This document shows, in pieces, positions 7,082-11,556 of a stretch of 11,556 nucleotides of DNA (positions within the stretch are counted from its first letter, which is position 1; the number at the start of each line of letters is the position of its first letter). Source of the stretch: Clostridiales bacterium UBA1770. Lineage in GTDB: Bacteria; Bacillota; Clostridia; Oscillospirales; CAG-272. The stretch lies in NCBI GenBank assembly GCA_002315325.1, contig DCGU01000056.1, positions 8,973 to 20,528 of the forward strand, read 5' to 3'. The position numbers and the translations under genes are program-made. Under the pieces are notes generated by a model. It did not search any database, was not told the DNA's origin, and saw only the letters and a program-made list of their open reading frames with translations.

Positions 7082-7343
7082 CATAGGGTTGAACCTAAAA
7101 GCCTCCTTCTTGAGGGAGGGGGACCGCGTAGCGGTGGAAGGAGTTCATCATACAAATACGATAACCCCTATCCGACAGATTATAAATTACATTTTCCAAA
7201 AATCGGCGGGAGACAAGCCCCCGCCCTACAAGATAACCCTTTTTCAGTCTGCTGAAATGTCATCTATATAACCATGAACTCCTTCCGTCGCACTTCGTGC
7301 GCCACCTCCCTCAAGAGGGCGGCTTTGAGGAGTCAACCCCATA
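7082..7343. mobile_element. Putative miniature inverted-repeat element with inverted ends around a 125-base core
   Basis: A unit of about 67 bases (7082-7148) runs rightward from ATAGGGTTGA to GAAGGAGTTCAT. A related unit of about 70 bases (7274-7343) is its imperfect inverse, starting ATGAACTCCTTC and ending with TCAACCCC-ATA. Each has a variable internal hairpin (ACCGC/GCGGT at 7123-7135; GCAC/GTGC inside 7290-7300). They flank a core (7149-7273) holding GGCGGG/CCCGCC (7205-7210 with 7220-7225) and TTTCAG/CTGAAA (7232-7237 with 7242-7247). No transposase is encoded, so movement would depend on an enzyme elsewhere. No clear target-site duplication was recognised. Confidence 0.5.
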
Positions 7344-7370
7344 GATTGCCCCCCGTCTTGCTTCGCAATC
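7344..7370. repeat. GATTGC/GCAATC hairpin repeat
   Basis: GATTGC (7344-7349) pairs with GCAATC (7365-7370). The segment 7352-7376 closely resembles the reverse complement of 1965-1992 (shared CCC-GTCTTGC-TTCGCAATCCC pattern), showing that one repeat family occupies both large gaps of this window. Confidence 0.6.
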
Positions 7371-7374
7371 CCCC

Positions 7375-7399
7375 GTTTTTTTGCCTTTGGCAAAAAAAC
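7375..7399. other. Perfect 11-bp A/T-flanked hairpin directly before the riboswitch
   Basis: GTTTTTTTGCC (7375-7385) pairs with GGCAAAAAAAC (7389-7399) around TTT. It has the form of a bidirectional intrinsic terminator with a weak stem, and may insulate queT from repeat-region transcription or simply end the repeat block. It lies one base before the preQ1 aptamer, leaving little room for a queT promoter between. Confidence 0.6.
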
Positions 7400-7400
7400 A

Positions 7401-7441
7401 GTGAGTTCGTAACCATCCTCACGTAAAACAAAACTAAGGAG
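7401..7441 (+). promoter_or_regulatory. preQ1-I riboswitch controlling queT translation
   Basis: GTGAG (7401-7405) and CTCAC (7418-7422) form the 5-bp P1 stem around a 12-base loop (TTCGTAACCATC). An A-rich single-stranded tail (GTAAAACAAAA) follows, then CTAAGGAG, which contains the ribosome binding site (7436-7441). This layout matches the preQ1-I class: small stem-loop, A-rich strand folding back, and a 3' segment forming a pseudoknot with the loop. Because the 3' strand includes the Shine-Dalgarno, ligand binding should block queT translation. The downstream gene is a predicted queuosine-precursor transporter subunit, as expected for this class. Structure was judged by eye only. Confidence 0.85.
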
Positions 7442-7453
7442 AAAACCTATCCC

Positions 7454-7969
7454 ATGAAAAGAACAACTGCAACACCGTTCGCGCCCCATTCACGTCGGCG
7501 CGGGGCGGATACCCTGCGCACCGTGACCTACGGTGCGTTGATTGCCGCCGCGTACGTATTATTAACGCTTTTATCCTCGCTGTTCCCCGGCAACATTGCC
7601 GGGTTTATCCGCCTATCCGAAGCGCTGTGCGTGCTGGTGATCTTCACGCCGGCCGCGGTACCGGGACTAGGCGTCGGGTGCCTTTTGGCCAACGTGATTT
7701 GCGGGGCGCTTCCGCTTGACGTCATCTGCGGCACGGCCGTGACGCTGGTCGCCGCCTTCATCGGGTATCTTTTGCGCAAAAAGCCGTTTTTGGTGCCGCT
7801 GCCGACAGTCCTGTTCAATGCCTTTGCTATTCCGCCGCTGCTGCAATACGTGTACGGTATTCAAACGGGATATTGGCTGCTCTTTGCCGCCGTTGCCGCG
7901 GGGGAAATCGTCTCCGCATACGTGTGCGGCCTATTGTTACATCATTCCCTTCGCAACGTTCATTTTTAA
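7454..7969 (+). CDS. queT: QueT-family ECF transporter S component (queuosine precursor uptake)
   Basis: A 171-residue membrane protein with about five to six hydrophobic segments from residue 23 to 165, the length typical for QueT. GALIAAAYVLLTLL (27-40), the RLSEALCVLVIFTPAAVPGLGVGCLLAN stretch (53-80) and PLDVICGTAVTLVAAFIGYLLRKK (87-110) are hallmark regions of this family. The protein would bind a queuosine precursor such as preQ1 and dock on a shared ECF module encoded elsewhere, feeding tRNA queuosine modification. The preQ1-I riboswitch immediately upstream independently supports the substrate. AAGGAG (7436-7441) lies 12 bases before the ATG. The first 20 residues are basic and Ser/Thr-rich, perhaps longer than usual. 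A terminator follows at 8026-8050. It appears to be a single-gene unit. Confidence 0.92.
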   Translation: MKRTTATPFAPHSRRRGADTLRTVTYGALIAAAYVLLTLLSSLFPGNIAGFIRLSEALCVLVIFTPAAVPGLGVGCLLANVICGALPLDVICGTAVTLVAAFIGYLLRKKPFLVPLPTVLFNAFAIPPLLQYVYGIQTGYWLLFAAVAAGEIVSAYVCGLLLHHSLRNVHF

Positions 7970-8025
7970 TTTTTACGCCGATTGCGGCGAACCATCGGTC
8001 ACATGGTAATTTTCATATCACACTG

Positions 8026-8050
8026 AAAACGGCTTTCACGGCCGTTTTTT
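8026..8050 (+). terminator. Intrinsic terminator after queT
   Basis: AAAACGGC (8026-8033) pairs with GCCGTTTT (8041-8048) around TTTCACG, and the stem runs into six T (8045-8050). It lies about 57 bases after the queT stop. Confidence 0.88.
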
Positions 8051-8083
8051 GTTTTCGCTTACTGTGCCTTTTTAATTGAATTA

Positions 8084-8112
8084 TTGACTTTGCTTTATTT
8101 TCATGTTATAAT
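8084..8112 (+). promoter_or_regulatory. Sigma-A promoter for the intact lipoprotein gene
   Basis: TTGACT (8084-8089) and TATAAT (8107-8112) are 17 bases apart, with TGT before the -10 as an extended element. A small inverted repeat, AACGGA/TCCGTT (8125-8130 with 8136-8141), lies in the expected 5' untranslated region. AAAGGA (8149-8154) is 9 bases from the ATG. Confidence 0.9.
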
Positions 8113-8124
8113 ATAATTACTTTA

Positions 8125-8141
8125 AACGGACCACTTCCGTT
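8125..8141. promoter_or_regulatory. Operator-like inverted repeat in the leader
   Basis: AACGGA (8125-8130) and TCCGTT (8136-8141) are perfect inverse copies separated by CCACT, about 13 bases past the -10. It could be a repressor site or an mRNA stem; no regulator gene is adjacent. No equivalent was found in the leader of the paralogue at 9923. Confidence 0.4.
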
Positions 8142-8163
8142 ATTTTAGAAAGGATTACACACT

Positions 8164-9726
8164 ATGAAAAAATTGCTTGCACTGCTGTTAGCGATTCTTA
8201 TGGTTGTCGGTACCCTTTCTTTGGTTGCCTGCGGCGATGAAAAAGACGACGGCGGCAAAGAACAAGAACAGGGTCAGACCGGCGATAATGACAAGCCCGC
8301 CGATACCGATCCATCCGGTGACAAAGAACCCACCGGTGACACAGACCCTTCCGGTGAACCAGACGAATACGCCTCTGAAACGGAAGCTGAACAGGCCAAA
8401 TTGCAGTCGCTGTTCGATTCTATCGACGCCGGCGGCGAAACCATCAACCTGGTTCTCGACCACTCCTGGATTATTGAAGAGGATACCGAGTACAATGACG
8501 GTGACGTCGTACAGGTTGCCCTGTTCAACCGTCAGAAGACCGTAGAAGACAACCTGGGCATTATTTTCAACTCGGTTGAAAACGGCGGTGCCGGTTCCAT
8601 TGCTTCCATGCTGGATACCGACGTATCCTCCAACACCGGTGAATACCACATTGTGGACGGCCATATGAAGTTTGACGCCAACGCCGCTATCGCCGGCTGC
8701 TGCCTCAACCTCAACCGTCTCTCCAATTTGGACCTGACCAAAGACTATTGGAACCAGTCCTATACCGAAAAGTGGTCCTACAAGACCCTGCAGTACTGGA
8801 CGACCGGTGATATCACCCACGGTTTCCTGTCCATTTTGATTGCCTGCTTCGTTAACGCCGATTACTGGACCGAATCCTTCCCCGACATCGACATCTACGC
8901 CATGGTTGAGGACGGCAAATGGACCATTGAAAAGGCTGCCGAAATTATTACGCTGTTCGGTTACACCGATGAAGACGGCGACCAGACCCGTTCCGACGGC
9001 GACATCTACGCATGGGTTTGCCAGAACGGTTGGACCATTTCTTCCCTGGCTTACGGCGCAGGTTACTCCATGACCACCAAATCCGGTACCAAATATCAGC
9101 TGGAAATGGCTACGCCCGAAAAGGAAGTGCTGTATTCCAAACTGCTGGCTATGACCAACCAGAACGGTTTCATCCGCATGACCAACGGCGAAGAAAAGAA
9201 GCCCATGGAAAACGGCCTGTGCCTGATTACCCACGAGCGTCTGTATCGTATGGACCAGTACCGCAGCATGACAACGCCCTACTACGTCATCCCGCTGCCG
9301 AAGGCATCCGAAGAAGCTGACTACCAGACCCCCTCTTACGACGGTGTGCCTGTTGTCGGTTGTACCGCTGCCCTGTCCCGCGACCTGTATGACGTAGTCG
9401 GTGCCGTTTTGGAAACCATGGCTATCCAGGGTAAGCAGGACGTCACCATCGCTTACTACGAAAAGGCTCTGCAGGCGAAATACGCCCGCGACGAGGGTTC
9501 CTTCCGCTGCCTGGACATCATCCGTTCCACCGGTTGGTGCGACTTCGGCTTCGCATGGTGCCAGTACATCGCCGGCATCGATACCGTTATCGGTGACGCT
9601 CTGCAGCAGAAGATGGCATCCATCTCCCAAAAGGACGCTGAGTACGGCACTGTCTACACCAAAAATATTGACGCTATGTACGCCAAGCTGAACAAGCTGG
9701 AAAAAGCCGATAAGGCCGCACAGTAA
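8164..9726 (+). CDS. Lipoprotein, extracellular solute-binding (family 1-like) protein
   Basis: A 520-residue surface lipoprotein: basic-hydrophobic signal peptide (1-19) and lipobox LVAC, with Cys23 to be lipidated. A Pro/Asp/Gly/Thr-rich acidic linker spans 24-78. The mature domain has the layout of a large Clostridia solute-binding family: opening strand ETINLVLDHSW (92-102), GDVVQVALFNRQ (113-124), PYYVIPLPKASEEADY (372-387), YDGVPVVG (392-399) and RDEGSFRCLDIIR (442-454). Such proteins normally capture sugars or other small solutes for an ABC importer, but no permease or ATPase lies in the window, so the ligand is unknown. Cysteines 179, 180, 353, 449, 459 and 466 are shared with the paralogue at 9923. 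Codon use is strongly biased (CGT/CGC arginine, GGT, TCC, AAC), suggesting high expression. It is a single-gene unit with its own promoter and terminator hairpin. Lipoprotein is certain; the binding role is inferred from resemblance. Confidence 0.85.
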   Translation: MKKLLALLLAILMVVGTLSLVACGDEKDDGGKEQEQGQTGDNDKPADTDPSGDKEPTGDTDPSGEPDEYASETEAEQAKLQSLFDSIDAGGETINLVLDHSWIIEEDTEYNDGDVVQVALFNRQKTVEDNLGIIFNSVENGGAGSIASMLDTDVSSNTGEYHIVDGHMKFDANAAIAGCCLNLNRLSNLDLTKDYWNQSYTEKWSYKTLQYWTTGDITHGFLSILIACFVNADYWTESFPDIDIYAMVEDGKWTIEKAAEIITLFGYTDEDGDQTRSDGDIYAWVCQNGWTISSLAYGAGYSMTTKSGTKYQLEMATPEKEVLYSKLLAMTNQNGFIRMTNGEEKKPMENGLCLITHERLYRMDQYRSMTTPYYVIPLPKASEEADYQTPSYDGVPVVGCTAALSRDLYDVVGAVLETMAIQGKQDVTIAYYEKALQAKYARDEGSFRCLDIIRSTGWCDFGFAWCQYIAGIDTVIGDALQQKMASISQKDAEYGTVYTKNIDAMYAKLNKLEKADKAAQ

Positions 9727-9746
9727 CGTAGAATAACAACCGTTTT

Positions 9747-9775
9747 GCAACGGCCCGCGTTTTGCGGGCCGTTGC
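9747..9775 (+). terminator. Terminator hairpin after the intact lipoprotein gene
   Basis: GCAACGGCCCGC (9747-9758) pairs perfectly with GCGGGCCGTTGC (9764-9775), 12 pairs around GTTTT, 20 bases after the stop. The tail TCTCTGTTTG is only moderately T-rich, so the strong stem must do most of the work. Confidence 0.8.
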
Positions 9776-9830
9776 TCTCTGTTTGCAGCGTTTTACTGCT
9801 TTTTTGTAAAAACTGTCAACGTATTGATTA

Positions 9831-9859
9831 TTGACATCCAAGTTTTGGATTGCTATAAT
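9831..9859 (+). promoter_or_regulatory. Perfect-consensus sigma-A promoter for the second lipoprotein gene
   Basis: TTGACA (9831-9836) and TATAAT (9854-9859) are 17 bases apart, with TGC before the -10. The spacer contains TCCAA/TTGGA (9837-9841 with 9845-9849), and TGTCAA (9814-9819) is an inverse copy of the -35 11 bases upstream; either could be an operator. GAAAGGA (9904-9910) lies 12 bases before the ATG at 9923. Confidence 0.9.
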
Positions 9860-9922
9860 ACGTATTAAGAATATGGTACTGCGGTACGCATTTTCACTTT
9901 GCTGAAAGGATAATAACACGCT

Positions 9923-11479
9923 ATGAAAAAACTGCTCACATTGCTATTGGCGATTCTGATGGTCGTCGGCACCCTCTGTCTGGTTGCCTGCGGCAATGAA
10001 ACGGACACGGGCAACAAAGAGCCCGAACAGGAAACACCGGATACCCCCGATACGCCTGACACACCCGACGTGCCGGACACGCCTGACAATCCCGATACAC
10101 CGGACAATCCCGACACCCCCGTCGTTGACCCCAACCGTCCCTATTTGGACAGTCTCGGCAATTACGATTTCGGCGGCGATACCGTTATGCTGATGATCAA
10201 CGGCCCCGATGCCTACCTCATTGAAGATTTGGAAGAGTACAATGAAGGCGACGTCGTGGAATCAGCCGTATATATGCGCCAAACCGAAATTCAGGATCGA
10301 TTCAACGTCGTATTCGACGCAACGCAGGACATGGGTATGGGCGAAGTGGCCGCTGCCCTGGACGTGGACGTCAAATCGGGTTCCGGTGACTACGATATCG
10401 TACAGGGACACATGAAGTTCGACGCCACCGCCGCCCTGATGGGCTGCTGCCTCAACCTGCAAAAGCTGGGCGCCATCGACTTCACGCAGGACTATTGGAA
10501 TAAGGCCTATACCAACGCCTGGTCCTACAAAACCCTGACCTAATGGACGACGGGCGATATTACGTATAAGTATTTGCAGAACATGGTGGGCATTTTCGTC
10601 AACGGCGAATACTTCACCACCTATTTCCCGAACGACGATATTTTTGCCACCGTCTTTGACGGCAAATGGACGCTGGAAAAGCTGTATGAGTATATGACCA
10701 ATTTCGCCATTGACACAGACGGTGACGGCGGCATGACGGCGGTAGACGCCGCCGGCAAGCCCAACGACGTATTTGGTTTTGTATTTGAAAACATGTGGAC
10801 GATGTCCTCCGTTTGCTACGGTGCCGGCATTAAGCTGACAACGGCATCCGGTTCAAAGAACGTGCTGAATTTCCAGACTGCCGAAAACGAGGCCATTTAC
10901 GCCGAATTATGCAAAGTGCTGCAGAACGACCACTGCGTGCGCGTCACCTACGGCGACCCGATTAAAAATAAGACGTGCCTGTTTACCACCGAGACCATTG
11001 ACCGCATGGAGAGCTGGCGCGAACTGGAATTTGAATATTACACGCTGCCGCTGCCCAAATACAGCGAGGAACAGGACTACTGCACGCCGCACTACGACGG
11101 TGTACCGATTGTCGGCGTTGACGCCGTCATCTCCCCCGACCGCTACGAGGAAATCGGCGTTGTCATGGAAGCACTCGGTGCTGCCGGCAAGAAATACCTG
11201 ACACCCGCCTACTTTGACACGGCGCTGCAAGCCAAATTCGCCCGCAACGAGGGAACCATGCGGTGCCTGTCCATCATCCGCGCTACGGCTTGGTGCGACT
11301 TCGGCTTTGCTTGGTGTCAGCCCATCGACGGTATCGATACGACGGTCGGCGACGCCGCCTTTACCGGTGTCGGCAGTATGTCCAGCCTGTATGCCGTCAG
11401 CGGTGCCAAGTATGAAAAACTGATTTCCGACCTGTACGTCAAGCTGACCAAGCTGCAAAAAGCGGATGCGGCAAAATAA
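9923..11479 (+). pseudogene. Paralogous solute-binding lipoprotein interrupted by one in-frame stop
   Basis: One frame from the ATG at 9923 to the TAA at 11477 spans 518 codons, matching the 520 of the neighbour at 8164, with a single interruption: TAA at 10541-10543 (codon 207). The flanking residues are Lys-Thr-Leu-Thr-stop-Trp-Thr-Thr-Gly-Asp against Lys-Thr-Leu-Gln-Tyr-Trp-Thr-Thr-Gly-Asp in the paralogue, so a Tyr codon became TAA by one base change. Signal peptide and lipobox LVAC (Cys23) are intact. A Pro-Asp-Thr repeat linker spans about 39-67. All downstream motifs persist, including WCDFGFAWCQ. No ribosome site precedes the next starts (TTG 10574, ATG 10583), so re-initiation is unlikely. 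As it stands, only a 206-residue lipoprotein would be made. Promoter, ribosome site and terminator hairpin are retained, pointing to recent loss, a sequencing error, or readthrough. Codon use is less biased than in the neighbour. Confidence 0.82.
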
Positions 11480-11514
11480 TCTTTGACCGCTGCACGAATA
11501 TCCGAACAACACAC

Positions 11515-11535
11515 GGGGCCGCACTTTGCGGCCCC
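11515..11535 (+). terminator. Terminator-like hairpin after the second lipoprotein gene
   Basis: GGGGCCGC (11515-11522) pairs perfectly with GCGGCCCC (11528-11535) around ACTTT, 36 bases after the stop. No T-run follows before the window ends, as with the related hairpin at 9747-9775. Confidence 0.65.
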
Positions 11536-11556
11536 CAGCCTGCTGACAAAGGGTTC

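Larger units (their letters stand above)
6957..7400. repeat. Mosaic of miniature hairpin repeats between folC and queT
   Basis: The gap between folC and queT is 522 bases, and most of it consists of hairpin units with no convincing gene. Five units are distinguishable (6968-7014, 7018-7054, 7082-7148, 7274-7343, 7344-7370), plus a palindrome at 7375-7399. Units repeat each other: 26 bases at 6977-7002 recur exactly in inverted orientation at 7301-7326. The style (AAAGCC, CCCTC-TTGAGGG, then a variable small hairpin, then GAAGGAGTT) is that of miniature inverted-repeat elements seen in gut Firmicutes, recognised from memory and not by search. Confidence 0.75.

Noticed and set aside
7089..7271. 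A 60-residue open frame in the repeat region
   Set aside because: It runs through inverted repeats, lacks a ribosome site and encodes only repeat-derived sequence.
8188..9750. A 520-residue open frame on the minus strand opposite the intact lipoprotein gene
   Set aside because: It mirrors the codon bias of the sense gene, has no promoter or ribosome site in place, and the sense frame has clear signal peptide, lipobox and paralogue support.
10037..10123. CRISPR-like or satellite repeat
   Set aside because: The repetition follows the reading frame in 9-base Pro-Asp-Thr units without spacers and is part of a lipoprotein linker.
10541..10543. Programmed recoding of the stop as selenocysteine or pyrrolysine
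   Set aside because: The codon is UAA, not UGA or UAG, and the paralogue has tyrosine there; a point mutation is simpler.

Overview
The window looks like a chromosomal segment of an uncultured anaerobic Firmicute, most likely class Clostridia and possibly a gut Oscillospirales-type lineage. This is inferred from consensus sigma-A promoters and purine-rich ribosome binding sites, two ECF-transporter substrate-binding subunits, a SipW-type signal peptidase, Clostridia-style lipoprotein signal peptides and intergenic hairpin repeats of the kind common in gut Firmicutes. No rRNA, tRNA, CRISPR array, transposase or phage gene is visible.

Left part, minus strand: a SipW-type signal peptidase (1002-1751) with its own consensus promoter, then a membrane-anchored P-loop ATPase (772 down to 1). 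The ATPase runs off the window edge inside its Walker A motif. The gap between them carries three hairpins. A 414-base divergent region (1752-2165) holds two outward-facing sigma-A promoters and a mosaic of short inverted repeats, including a perfect 15-bp stem.

Centre, plus strand: four genes (2166-6931) with no clear terminator between them. They are an AlgI-like MBOAT O-acyltransferase, a DHHW-family SGNH-like partner, a FolT-type ECF S component and FolC. The first pair is a predicted cell-surface glycan O-acetylation module; the second pair is folate uptake and polyglutamylation. A 522-base repeat region follows (6932-7453): several hairpin units, with an inverted pair of about 67-70 bases around a 125-base core. 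Its right end holds a preQ1-I riboswitch directly before queT, an ECF S component for a queuosine precursor.

Right part, plus strand: two related lipoproteins of the extracellular solute-binding type, each a single-gene unit with its own promoter and terminator hairpin. The first (8164-9726) is intact and shows biased codon use suggestive of high expression. The second (9923-11479) is full length but has one in-frame TAA at codon 207, where the paralogue has Tyr211, so it is called a pseudogene. No permease or ATPase partner lies in the window.

Most of the content belongs to known families. The least ordinary items are the membrane-tethered ATPase cut by the left edge, the single-stop paralogue beside its intact copy, the conserved cysteines of the lipoprotein pair, and the repeat mosaic placed next to the preQ1 switch.
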